Assembly (NCBI RefSeq): GCF_040530035.1
Contig: NZ_JBEWCD010000001.1
Location: forward strand, 1,240,001 to 1,304,000
DNA: 64,000 nucleotides
Direction: 5' to 3'
From: Roseibium sp. HPY-6
GTDB lineage: Bacteria > Pseudomonadota > Alphaproteobacteria > Rhizobiales > Stappiaceae
The translations under genes and the position numbers were made by a program. Shown here piece by piece: positions 36,289-45,971 of this stretch (position 1 is the first letter of the stretch; each line of letters opens with the position of its first letter). The notes under the pieces are model-generated. The model ran no database searches and was not told the DNA's origin. It saw nothing but the letters and a program-made list of their open reading frames with translations.

Positions 36289-36615
36289 ATGAATGAAGCC
36301 ATGGCCCTCGCAGCCTTTGCGTCGATCTCCAGCAAAACGCGATTGCGTATTTTCAAATGTCTCGTTGAGGCAGGCAGCGACGGGCTCGCCGCGGGAGCAA
36401 TTGCGACTGCCGTTGGCGCAACACCCTCAAGGACTTCATTTCACCTTGCGAACATGTCCGAAGCCGGGTTGGTCTCGTCCAGCCGGCAAGCCCGCCAGAT
36501 CACATACCGGCTTGATTTCAAGTCGGTCGGCGCGCTGATGCGCTACATGTTGGAAGATTGCTGCAAGAACAATGAAACCGTGCGGGCGTGCTGCGTTGCT
36601 AAAGACAGGTGCTAG
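36289..36615 (+). CDS. ArsR family repressor (second)
   Basis: 108 residues. Winged helix (AAGAIATAVGATPSRTSFHLANMSEAGLV) followed by a Cys-rich tail (YMLEDCCKNNETVRACCVAKDRC), again the C-terminal metalloid-type site. It is divergent from the DUF6428 gene. No separate ribosome binding site is obvious; the operator occupies the bases before the ATG, so repression could also block translation start or the mRNA could be leaderless. Confidence 0.9.
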   Translation: MNEAMALAAFASISSKTRLRIFKCLVEAGSDGLAAGAIATAVGATPSRTSFHLANMSEAGLVSSSRQARQITYRLDFKSVGALMRYMLEDCCKNNETVRACCVAKDRC

Positions 36616-36660
36616 GTTCGTTTACGCACTGCAGCTGAGCCCCACCTGGCGGTTTTGAAA

Positions 36661-37350
36661 CTAGAACCGCTCCACATAGGGGCGCAGCTCGATTTCGTTG
36701 GTCCAGACACTGCGGTGCTGACGGGTCATTTCCAGATAGGTCCGGGCGATTTCGTCCGGGTGAAGCGTCTTTTCTGGATCGTCATAAGGCGCGCCGCGAT
36801 CAGCACGGTGAATGGCGCCGTCAATCACGAAGTGCACAACGTGAATATTCTTCGGATGCAGTTCACGGGCCAGCGACTGGCAAAGGCCTCTCAAGGCAAA
36901 TTTACCCATGGCAAACGGAGCCGACTGCGGAAAACCCTTGATGCCGGCGGACGCGCCGGTAAACAGCATCGTGCCCGCCGTCTTGGGGACCATCCGCTTT
37001 GCCGCTTGATGCGCAACAAGAAAGGCACCGAAAGCAGTCACCTCGAGCGCAGCGAGAACGTCGCTCGGATCAAGCTCTGCGATCGGGCCACGCGTTCGTC
37101 CGCTGGCATTGTAGATCACGACATCCGGGGTCAGTCCGTCTGCATCCAGCTCCGCAAAAAGCGTCTCGACACTTTCTGCCTTGGTCGCATCACATGCGTA
37201 GGCGCGCGCACCGCATTCCTGACAAATGTCGGCAAGCTTGTCGGCATTGCGTGCCGCTAGTGAGACTTTATAGCCCGCAGTAGAATAAACCCGAGCAAGC
37301 GATGCGCTCAGACCCGAACCGGCTCCGACAATCAATGCGTTTCCTGTCAT
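36661..37350 (-). CDS. SDR family oxidoreductase lacking the catalytic tyrosine
   Basis: 229 residues. Cofactor loop VGAGSGLSASLARVYSTAG and NASG-type motif (VVIYNASGRTRGP) are present. At the active site, FTGASAGIKG precedes PFAMGKFAL, so the usual Tyr of Y-x3-K is Phe. The family with FAxxKFALRGL-type motifs appears to be a natural variant. Activity and substrate are uncertain. Confidence 0.85.
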   Translation of the reverse strand: MTGNALIVGAGSGLSASLARVYSTAGYKVSLAARNADKLADICQECGARAYACDATKAESVETLFAELDADGLTPDVVIYNASGRTRGPIAELDPSDVLAALEVTAFGAFLVAHQAAKRMVPKTAGTMLFTGASAGIKGFPQSAPFAMGKFALRGLCQSLARELHPKNIHVVHFVIDGAIHRADRGAPYDDPEKTLHPDEIARTYLEMTRQHRSVWTNEIELRPYVERF

Positions 37351-37510
37351 GAGGATGCTCCCGATGGCTGACTGTCTTTGGGTATAGTGCGCAACCGGGC
37401 AGCAACCAGTAACGTGTTGTTGTCCTGCACAGCCCTTAAGCTGATCGAAGCTCTCAGGGCTTACGCGGTTCTTCAGACGGCAGCCCCAGGTCGGAAGCCC
37501 TCAGTTGAAT

Positions 37511-37948
37511 TCAGGATGTTTCCGCGTCTTCACCGGTGTCCGGTTTGACCTGATCGATCCAGTTCTGAAGATTGTAGTAGGTCGTGATGCGCGCGATCTG
37601 CCCGTTACGGATCTCAAAGAAACTGCCGGCAGGCAGATCATAGGTCTGACCCTCCGCCGCGGGAAGACCTTCGTCCGTGTTGATATAGGTTCCGTGAACA
37701 ATGAATTCGGCCGCGGCGCGCGTGCCTTCCTCATTGACGAAAAGGACGATATCCGACAGGCGTTCCTTGTAGCAGCGGCTCATGTGAACGTTGAAGGACC
37801 AGAATTTGTCCTTCCCGACCCGTCGTTCGCCCTGGTTGACATCGTGGATCAGATCCTCGGTCACAAGACTTTCCATTTTCTTGGTGTCACCGGCATTGAA
37901 GGCGGCGAAATAGGTATCGATCAGGAAGCGGGACTGTTTGTTCGGCAT
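37511..37948 (-). CDS. SnoaL/NTF2-like protein (nuclear transport factor 2 fold)
   Basis: 145 residues from ATG 37948; the longer frame upstream has no protein character. The opening FLIDTYFAAFNAGDTKKMESLVTEDLIHDVNQGERRVG matches ketosteroid isomerase/SnoaL-like proteins, and VNEEGTRAAAEFIVHGTYI is the central sheet. Such proteins are isomerases, cyclases or small binding proteins. Confidence 0.83.
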   Translation of the reverse strand: MPNKQSRFLIDTYFAAFNAGDTKKMESLVTEDLIHDVNQGERRVGKDKFWSFNVHMSRCYKERLSDIVLFVNEEGTRAAAEFIVHGTYINTDEGLPAAEGQTYDLPAGSFFEIRNGQIARITTYYNLQNWIDQVKPDTGEDAETS

Positions 37949-38317
37949 GACGACTCGCACAGCTTGCGTTTCAACTCGGCGGCGAGTTTGCCTGTGGCGC
38001 TGGTACCGCGCAAGGGGGATGGCATCCGCTGATCTGCAAAGCCTTACCGGTGAAGACCCTGCGGCCTTCGCCCTTCTGCCGGGCAGAATGCCTCGATCCA
38101 ATGAAGTTGCAAAAAAGCAACATATAGTGGCGCAAAAGCATCATACTCATCAAAGCATGCGATTACCACTTGCAACCCCTCAAGAAAACGAAGTATCACC
38201 TCATCACCGATCAAGAGGTTGGCGCAGACATCAACGGTTAGGCTGTTTTTCTGCCGCCCGCGTGATCCGGCTCTGCCGTGTTCACGTACGGATGCTGTTC
38301 TGACAGATCGGAGATCC
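37949..38317. other. Leader region upstream of the tRNA-like cluster
   Basis: No supported gene. It contains a small hairpin (GTTGC-AAAAAA-GCAAC near 38104-38119). The promoter for the tRNA-like cluster is expected here. I could not fit a convincing sigma-54 site. Confidence 0.4.
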
Positions 38318-38391
38318 GCGCATGAAGTTCAACGGTTGAACGCCGGGATGTAACCCGGAAGCAACAGGTTCGACTCCTGTCGTGTGTACCA
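38318..38391 (+). ncRNA. tRNA-like element A (degenerate, full acceptor with CCA)
   Basis: 74 nt fold as a tRNA. The acceptor GCGCATG pairs with CGTGTGT over seven pairs (three G-U), followed by discriminator A and CCA. D-arm GTTC/GAAC, T-arm ACAGG-TTCGACT-CCTGT. The anticodon stem CCGGG/CCCGG encloses only six loop bases (ATGTAA) instead of seven, so the anticodon is ambiguous (GUA or UGU). It is thus not an ordinary tRNA. It is adjacent to a second tRNA-like element and lies about 480 bp upstream of the slipin gene. Confidence 0.6.
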
Positions 38392-38465
38392 TGGATAGCT
38401 CAGTAGGTAGAGCATCGGACTGCGAATCCGAGGGTCGCGGGTTCAACTCCCGTTCCACAAACCGG
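38392..38465 (+). ncRNA. tRNA-like element B, anticodon GCG, defective acceptor
   Basis: Immediately follows the CCA of element A. D-arm GCTC/GAGC with loop AGTAGGTA, anticodon stem TCGGA/TCCGA with loop CTGCGAA (anticodon GCG, nominally Arg), variable GGGTC and T-arm GCGGG-TTCAACT-CCCGT are all intact. The acceptor is not: only about four pairs (TGGA/TCCA) form, the rest would need element A's CCA, and no CCA is encoded. Bacteria normally read CGC with anticodon ACG, so GCG is unexpected. Confidence 0.6.
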
Positions 38466-38525
38466 CCTTGAAAACCGGACTGGCTTCTTAAGCCGGCAGC
38501 TTTAGGTGCTGTTCAAATCATAGGG
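38466..38525 (+). ncRNA. Weak tRNA-like element C
   Basis: CTGGC-TTCTTAA-GCCGG forms a 5-bp stem with a 7-base loop (anticodon CTT), followed by CAGC-TTTAGGT-GCTG, like a long variable arm, and TTCAAAT as a T-loop. T-stem pairs are mostly lost and no acceptor is seen. Treat as a remnant. Confidence 0.3.
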
Positions 38526-38560
38526 GATCTGAAGGGATCTTGCGGACGCAGGACGCGTAA

Positions 38561-38578
38561 CCCTGTCTTCGGACAGGG
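38561..38578 (+). other. UUCG tetraloop hairpin in slipin leader
   Basis: Perfect 7-bp stem CCCTGTC/GACAGGG capped by TTCG. It is about 300 bp before the slipin start, with no T-run, so it is structural rather than an obvious terminator. Confidence 0.5.
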
Positions 38579-38870
38579 CGAGCGGATTGCCGACGCCAGG
38601 TGCGCTCGCCCGGTTCCCGTCCAAGACCACGCTGCAGTTCGGCTGGACGTGCCTGTTTTCGAAGAGGCCAAACCCGCCGCACCGCCGCAAGGCCCTCTGG
38701 CCGGAAACCCGTCGGGAGCCCTCGTGCTCTCTTCAGGTCTCCACATCATACGCTCAATTCATTTCGCCCCGGGTCGCCCAGGCAACGACCCGGTATCAAC
38801 CACCCCCAAACCCGACATCAACCTGACGAAAGGAAGCCAAGTGCCTTAGAGCCATGGAAGGAGTATTGAA

Positions 38871-40025
38871 ATGATGACTTTTCTCGACAGAATCCGCGGA
38901 CGGACCCGCGTTGTGATTTCCGAAAACGAACGGGCACTGCACCTCGTCAGGGGTGAGCTCCAGGGTATCCTTGAACCGGGTGAACACAGTCTGAAAAACG
39001 GCCGTGGAACGCTCGTGATTGAGCGTCATGCACTGGCGTTGCCCGAATTCCGTTCCGGTTACGAGAAGGCGCTCTTCGATAAACTCCCTGATGTGGCTGA
39101 AAAGCACTTTACCGTCGTGCGGACCCGGTCCGCCGAGGTGGCAGTTGTCGAGCGGGATGGCCGGGTGCACAAGGTTCTGGGTCCTGACGAACGCCTTGTT
39201 CTGTGGACGGATGCGGGACCGTGGACCTGGGAACTGATCGACACGCAGGACCAGCCGGAGCTGACGCAAAAACTGATGCGCCGGCTGGGTGATGCGAAGC
39301 AGACGCAGCAGTTTGTGATCGTCCCGGTCACCGAAGGCAGCGTCGCACTGCTCTTCGTCGACGGTGTCCTCACCCGGACGCTGACCGCCGGTGTTCACGC
39401 TTTCTGGAAGGCCGGGCGTACGGTGACCCAGAAGCTCATCGACCTTAAGCGGCAGAGCCTCGACGTCACCGGTCAGGAAGTGCTAACGCTTGATCGTGTC
39501 ACGATCCGGATCAACCTGTCTGCGGAATTCCGCGTGGTTGATCCGGTCAAGGCAGCTCAGGAGGTCAAGGACTTCGCGGACACGCTGCACCGGGCGCTGC
39601 AGATGGTTTTCCGGAAGCAGCTCGGCGCGTTGAAGCTGGACCAGATTCTTGAGCGCAAGGGCGAGGTCAACGCGGAGGCAACCGCTCAGATCAAGTCAGA
39701 CATGGCTGCGATCGGTGTTGAGATCCACGATATCGTCCTGAAGGATGTCATCCTGCCGGGCGAAATGCGCGAGATCCTCAACAAGGTGGTGACCGCCGAA
39801 AAAGAGGCTGAAGCAAACGTGATCCGGCGCCGCGAAGAAACGAACGCAACCCGTTCGCTTCTGAACACGGCCAAGGTCATGGCCGAAAACCCGGTCATGC
39901 TGCGGCTGAAAGAATTGGAAGCGCTGGAATCGATCGCCGGAAAGGTGGACCGGCTGACGGTCCACAACGGAACCGGAGGCTTGATGAACGATCTTGTCAA
40001 GCTGCGCGACGACAGCGCGGCATAA
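38871..40025 (+). CDS. Slipin-family SPFH protein (soluble type)
   Basis: 384 residues. The SPFH/Band 7 domain occupies about residues 165-300 (LKRQSLDVTGQEVLTLDRVTI, AEFRVVDPVKAAQEV, followed by a DVILPGEMREILNKVV helix). A coiled-coil tail (VTAEKEAEANVIRRREETNATRSLLNTA) is typical of oligomerising slipins. There is no N-terminal membrane hairpin; instead a novel ~160-residue N-terminus is present, the type seen beside RNA-repair enzymes in comparative genomics. GGAAGGAG precedes the ATG. It is flanked by the tRNA-like cluster and kptA. Confidence 0.85.
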   Translation: MMTFLDRIRGRTRVVISENERALHLVRGELQGILEPGEHSLKNGRGTLVIERHALALPEFRSGYEKALFDKLPDVAEKHFTVVRTRSAEVAVVERDGRVHKVLGPDERLVLWTDAGPWTWELIDTQDQPELTQKLMRRLGDAKQTQQFVIVPVTEGSVALLFVDGVLTRTLTAGVHAFWKAGRTVTQKLIDLKRQSLDVTGQEVLTLDRVTIRINLSAEFRVVDPVKAAQEVKDFADTLHRALQMVFRKQLGALKLDQILERKGEVNAEATAQIKSDMAAIGVEIHDIVLKDVILPGEMREILNKVVTAEKEAEANVIRRREETNATRSLLNTAKVMAENPVMLRLKELEALESIAGKVDRLTVHNGTGGLMNDLVKLRDDSAA

Positions 40026-40030
40026 CAACG

Positions 40031-40067
40031 GACGGCGCGGGGCAGCTCGCGCCGTCTTCTTTTTTTT
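40031..40067 (+). terminator. Strong intrinsic terminator of the slipin gene
   Basis: Perfect 9-bp stem GACGGCGCG/CGCGCCGTC with an 8-nt loop, followed by TTCT and a run of T residues to 40067. Confidence 0.9.
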
Positions 40068-40077
40068 GCCTCGGTCT

Positions 40078-40120
40078 TGAGCCGGGGCCAATTTGTCATG
40101 CCTGTTGAGGCCCCGGCTCA
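40078..40120. repeat. GC-rich 12-bp inverted repeat, REP-like
   Basis: TGAGCCGGGGCC and GGCCCCGGCTCA (perfect, 19-nt loop) between the slipin terminator and kptA. It resembles dispersed palindromic elements of marine alphaproteobacteria, but only one copy is in this window. Confidence 0.45.
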
Positions 40121-40151
40121 AGGCCGGGGCGGCACTAAACAAATAACGAAT

Positions 40152-40703
40152 ATGCGAAACATAACAAAAATCTCCAAACAGCTTTCTTACTGGCTACGGC
40201 ACTGTCCGCAGGATGCCGGCCTGGTGCTTTCCGAAACAGGTTGGGCAAATGTCGATGCGGTGCTGAAAGCCCTATCTGACAAGGGCGTCTCTTGCGACGC
40301 TGAAAAACTCGGCAATGTCGTTGCCTTGAATGACAAACAGCGCTTTGAGTTCTCCGAAGATGGCGCTTCGATACGCGCGCGGCAGGGCCATTCCGTCAAG
40401 ATTGACCTGGAGCTGACACCAGTTTCACCACCGGACCTCCTCTTTCATGGCACCGCAGAAAGGTTTTTGTCTTCCATCCTGCGCGAGGGATTGAAACCAA
40501 TGAAGCGGCACCATGTGCATTTGTCGGACACAGTCGAGACGGCTCTGAATGTCGGCAAAAGGCACGGAGAGCCGGTTGTTCTATTGATTGATGCGGCGAA
40601 AATGTCCGTCGCCGGGCACCAGTTCTACAAGACGGAGAACGGTGTCTGGTTAACTTCGTCGGTGCCCGTGGCCTGTCTTTCAAGACATTCCGGCAAAGTG
40701 TGA
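40152..40703 (+). CDS. kptA: RNA 2'-phosphotransferase (KptA/Tpt1)
   Basis: 183 residues from ATG 40152; the longer frame upstream crosses the palindrome. The motifs fit Tpt1/KptA: ISKQLSYWLRHCPQDAGL, the DLLFHGTAERFLSSILREGLKPM block and HHVHLSDTVETALNVGKRHGEPVVLLIDAAKM, with NGVWLTSSVP at the end. Tpt1 removes the 2'-phosphate left at splice or ligation junctions, using NAD+. A clear terminator separates it from slipin, so it probably has its own promoter. Bacterial KptA has no known substrate in most species; here it sits beside tRNA-like sequences. Confidence 0.92.
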   Translation: MRNITKISKQLSYWLRHCPQDAGLVLSETGWANVDAVLKALSDKGVSCDAEKLGNVVALNDKQRFEFSEDGASIRARQGHSVKIDLELTPVSPPDLLFHGTAERFLSSILREGLKPMKRHHVHLSDTVETALNVGKRHGEPVVLLIDAAKMSVAGHQFYKTENGVWLTSSVPVACLSRHSGKV

Positions 40704-40774
40704 CGCAGCAGCATTGACGAAAACCGGCAATCGGCTGACACTTTCGGCATGATTTTTAATGAACCGGTTTGACC

Positions 40775-41809
40775 ATGAAATTTCCTGCGTCCCGCATACT
40801 TGTCGATCTGCATTCCTGTCCGAGTTGCCTGGGCACGCCATTGCCCATTATGTGGAAAGGAGCGTTCAGAGTAATAACCGGAATGTTCCCGCAAGCGCGG
40901 GTGACCGACCTTTGCCTGTGTGTCGGCCCGCCACCGCCAATAGGTGGCGACCCGATCATCACCGGGGCCTTCAACGTTCTGGTGGAAGGGATGCCTGCCG
41001 CCCGCATGACGGATCTGACGCTCAAAGCGGGCGCCCTCACCACGGGGTACCCAAGGGTGCTCATCGGTATGACGCCCGGTCCGGGTGGTGGCGGCGGCGG
41101 CGCAGGCGGCGGTGCAGGTGGTGCCGGAGGCGCAGGTGGTGCCGGCGCGGGAGCCGGTGGCGCTGCTGGCGCGGCGGCTGGTGGCGGAGCGGCATCCAAT
41201 CTGTCGCCCAAACAAATTGCCGATCTCAGACGCAACGCCCTGATGAACAAGATCAAGAACGGTCAGTCATCGATCAAGGTTGAGGGAACGGATGAGTTCA
41301 AGCAAAAAGCCATGGATTCATTGGACACGTTGGCCCAATCACCCACCGGCATGGACCTCCTTCTGGCGCTCGATTCCAGCGACCAATCGACAACGATCAA
41401 GGATGCCGGCCCAGGCAAGGGAAGCTCGGAAGCACCCTCAAACTGGGACGACTGCAACTACGACACGGTCAACGACAAGCCGGGTCCAGGCACGGACAGC
41501 ACAGTGAGTTTCAACCCCGACCGAGACAAGCACAACGGCGAAGGCTGGCAGACGACAGACCCCGCGATCGTTCTCGGACACGAACTCATTCACTCCTACC
41601 ATGACACACATGGGACGAACGATCCGCGTGGTGAGGTCGAATACACCGGTCACGATGGCCTGAAACACAAGGCACCCGGCTATGAGTTGCAGGCCGTCGG
41701 CCTGGGCGAGTATGAAGACAACGAATTCACCGAAAACAAGATCCGCAAGGATTTCAATGATCTGGGTATCGGTAAGAATGAAGAAGAGCACCAGAGACCC
41801 TACTACTAA
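40775..41809 (+). CDS. PAAR-domain effector with M91-like metallopeptidase domain
   Basis: 344 residues from ATG 40775; an in-frame TTG lies two codons upstream. Residues about 5-105 are a PAAR tip (PITTGMFPQ-like VITGMFPQARVTD, GGDPIITGAFNVLVEGMPAARMTDLT). A Gly/Ala-rich linker of about 50 residues follows (positions 41080-41200). The C-terminal half has the zinc motif HELIHSYHDTHG with a distal acidic GEVEYTGH region, like NleD/M91 peptidases. This is a cargo effector architecture for type VI or contractile injection systems, though no such machine lies in the window. No classic ribosome binding site. Confidence 0.8.
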   Translation: MKFPASRILVDLHSCPSCLGTPLPIMWKGAFRVITGMFPQARVTDLCLCVGPPPPIGGDPIITGAFNVLVEGMPAARMTDLTLKAGALTTGYPRVLIGMTPGPGGGGGGAGGGAGGAGGAGGAGAGAGGAAGAAAGGGAASNLSPKQIADLRRNALMNKIKNGQSSIKVEGTDEFKQKAMDSLDTLAQSPTGMDLLLALDSSDQSTTIKDAGPGKGSSEAPSNWDDCNYDTVNDKPGPGTDSTVSFNPDRDKHNGEGWQTTDPAIVLGHELIHSYHDTHGTNDPRGEVEYTGHDGLKHKAPGYELQAVGLGEYEDNEFTENKIRKDFNDLGIGKNEEEHQRPYY

Positions 41810-41893
41810 TGGTGCTTAGAGATTTTGCGGGTGGCTGCCTGACCCGGTCGTTGCCAACTGCCCGCACAGGCCAATTCCGGCAGGAGTAAATGC

Positions 41894-42460
41894 ATGCTGA
41901 CCGTTTCTGTCAAAGCAATCACAGCCGCCACTATTTCGCTGGCGTATCAGGTCACCAATACCGAGAACACGGACATCTTTGTCGCCGACATACTCTACCG
42001 CCCGGCGGCGGATGGCAGTTTGTCGGCCGATCCGCAATTCGCCTATGTCATGCCAACGGAAAACGGCGTTCTTTACACAGGAAAGCTGTTGTTGAAAGTG
42101 CCCCAGGGCATGCGGATCGGAAGCCCGGATACTCCTTATTTCCGGCGCGTCGTGCCAGGAGAAACGATCTCAGGTGAAATTGTCCTGACCAACCCGGCAA
42201 TGCCCTACCATCCTTATGACAGCTATGCGCTGGGGGAAAACCCCTTTGCCATTTCCCGCATCATTGTGCAGATAGGCGTGATCAGTGCCGCAAAGATCAA
42301 ACCGGACGAAGGTGTTCTGCGCCCTGCGCCGACAATCGGGCCCGCGCATTTCAAGGCGGACTACGGCTACGGGCTGGACTATCAGGAAGTGCTGCAGGCC
42401 GAGCTGGATGTCGCCAACACCGGTGCCGCTTTTCTGCCGATCACAGCCGTCGACCGATGA
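41894..42460 (+). CDS. Hypothetical protein downstream of PAAR effector (possible immunity protein)
   Basis: 188 residues, no family recognised. The sequence is beta-rich (SLAYQVTNTENTDIFVADILY, VVPGETISGEIVLTN) and has no signal peptide. An AGGAG box lies about 9 bp before the ATG. It follows the effector by 84 bp on the same strand, the usual position of an immunity protein, but position alone is the evidence. Confidence 0.7.
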   Translation: MLTVSVKAITAATISLAYQVTNTENTDIFVADILYRPAADGSLSADPQFAYVMPTENGVLYTGKLLLKVPQGMRIGSPDTPYFRRVVPGETISGEIVLTNPAMPYHPYDSYALGENPFAISRIIVQIGVISAAKIKPDEGVLRPAPTIGPAHFKADYGYGLDYQEVLQAELDVANTGAAFLPITAVDR

Positions 42461-42483
42461 GGGGCCGGAGGCCGTACCGAAAG

Positions 42484-43863
42484 TCAGAAGCCTGACAGCC
42501 CGCGGGCGAGCCACTGCGAGCGCGGGATTTCCTCTCCGATCTTGAAGCTGAAGCTTTCAACACGGGTCACACCCGCATTCGTCTCGCATCGGAAAGCAAT
42601 GTCAAACCAGCGCCCGAGGCTGCGAAACGCGACGCGTTGGTATTCGAGCACCGTTCCCCCTCTTGCGCGCGCACGGGGCAGCGCCTCCGGTGGCACAGGG
42701 CTGACCGCAGTCAGCTGCGCATCAAGCTCTGTGATACACAGCAGGCTCAACCGCTCTCCTTCCGTAAGACCACGCATTCTGGCCGTAACGCGCGAATTGT
42801 TGGCGGAATAGATCTGCCTTGCCTGAATGTGGCCCGGTCGGCGAACCGTTCCGGCAGACGACGAAGCAGCTGGTTCGGAGCGTGTGGCACGTGCGACCCG
42901 GCGCGCCGGTTTGGGCGCGGGCGCTGTTTCAGAAACAATGGGCCCAACCGTGCCGAATTCGTCCGGTGCGATCTCGTCCGCGTCGCCGACATCGGCCGCT
43001 GCGTCCGTTCCGATCTCGGCCACTTCCACAGGTTTCGGCAAAGGCTCGGGGGTGACCTCCGTGTCGGTCTCGCTTTCCGGTCCCGCGAGCGGGTCAAAGT
43101 CATCCGCAACCTCCGCCTCAACAGGCGTTTCAGCAGATGTTTCCTCCGCCTCGGCAAGCTCTTCGTCTGAGGGCGCCTCCTCTTCCGAGGCCTCGACTTC
43201 GCTTACATCTTCCCTGGTCGCATCCTCTTCGGCTAAATCGGACGCCACGTCTTCCTCGATCAGGTCTTCGGTTACCTCCTCGGCAACATCGCTTTCCTCA
43301 GTACCGGGTTCGGCAATCTCCTGCGCCTCATCCAACGGCTCCGTTTCGTCGGGCTCTGTTGCGTTCTCTTCTGCAGTCACCTCTTCTTCAACCGGCTCCT
43401 GCAGAGGTTGAAGCTCGCTTTCCTGCGGCTCGGAGTCTTCTTCTGTGAATTCCTGAACCGCTTCCTGGATCGCCGGAGGCGTTTGATCTACTGGCGTTTC
43501 CTGCTCCTCCTCTGAGGGGGCCGGCTCAGGTGGCGGCTGCTCGGCATTCGCCTCTTCCGTTTCCTGTTCTTGAGCTGCAGGTTCGGGCGGCAGATCGCCT
43601 TCCTGCTCTTCTTCACTTTGAGGCTGCTCTTCGGCCTGCTCTTCTGCGGCCGCGTCCTCCTCAGCCGGGGCCGGTACCGTAATGATCTCCACCTCAACCG
43701 GTTCCTGGCTGGGCTCGGCCACATAGCCGGATATGCCGCCCAAAAGTACGAGAGCCAAGGCCCCATGAAGCGCGAGCGAAAACGTCAGCCCCCAGGCAAA
43801 TCCTTGTCCATCGTCTTTGGCCGCCTCGATCATCGGACGGTTGATATCTTCGATTATGGCCAA
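42484..43863 (-). CDS. TonB-like membrane protein with acidic Pro/Glu-rich region and C-terminal DUF930-like domain
   Basis: 459 residues. A cytoplasmic N-terminus leads to one membrane helix (about 23-45, FAWGLTFSLALHGALALVLLGG). Residues about 55-330 are extremely rich in Glu, Pro, Ala, Asp and Thr with low complexity. The C-terminal ~110 residues are folded (GHIQARQIYSANNSRVTARM, LLCITELDAQL), as in DUF930 proteins. The layout recalls TonB and envelope-spanning linkers, but no TonB C-terminal domain is seen. It lies downstream of the rpoD terminator. Confidence 0.78.
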   Translation of the reverse strand: MAIIEDINRPMIEAAKDDGQGFAWGLTFSLALHGALALVLLGGISGYVAEPSQEPVEVEIITVPAPAEEDAAAEEQAEEQPQSEEEQEGDLPPEPAAQEQETEEANAEQPPPEPAPSEEEQETPVDQTPPAIQEAVQEFTEEDSEPQESELQPLQEPVEEEVTAEENATEPDETEPLDEAQEIAEPGTEESDVAEEVTEDLIEEDVASDLAEEDATREDVSEVEASEEEAPSDEELAEAEETSAETPVEAEVADDFDPLAGPESETDTEVTPEPLPKPVEVAEIGTDAAADVGDADEIAPDEFGTVGPIVSETAPAPKPARRVARATRSEPAASSSAGTVRRPGHIQARQIYSANNSRVTARMRGLTEGERLSLLCITELDAQLTAVSPVPPEALPRARARGGTVLEYQRVAFRSLGRWFDIAFRCETNAGVTRVESFSFKIGEEIPRSQWLARGLSGF

Positions 43864-43918
43864 AAAAGAGCCCTCGGCCGCAATTCCACGATCACCATTT
43901 CTTCATTAGCACGGATGC

Positions 43919-43943
43919 AAAAAACCCGGCAGAAGCGCCGGGT
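43919..43943 (-). terminator. Intrinsic terminator of rpoD
   Basis: Read on the minus strand: stem CCCGGC/GCCGGG, 6-nt loop, then TTTTTT. It lies 34 bp after the rpoD stop. Confidence 0.88.
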
Positions 43944-43976
43944 CTTTCACAGTGTTTGATATGCCCTTACAGCCTG

Positions 43977-45971
<1,995 letters not shown>

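Noticed and set aside
38020..38045. Possible sigma-54 promoter upstream of the tRNA-like cluster
   Set aside because: The GG and GC dinucleotides have the wrong spacing (13 instead of 10 bases), so the resemblance fails.
41080..41200. GGC/GGT-rich tract looking like a repeat array
   Set aside because: It is in frame and encodes the Gly/Ala linker of the PAAR effector, so it is protein low-complexity sequence, not CRISPR or a DNA satellite.
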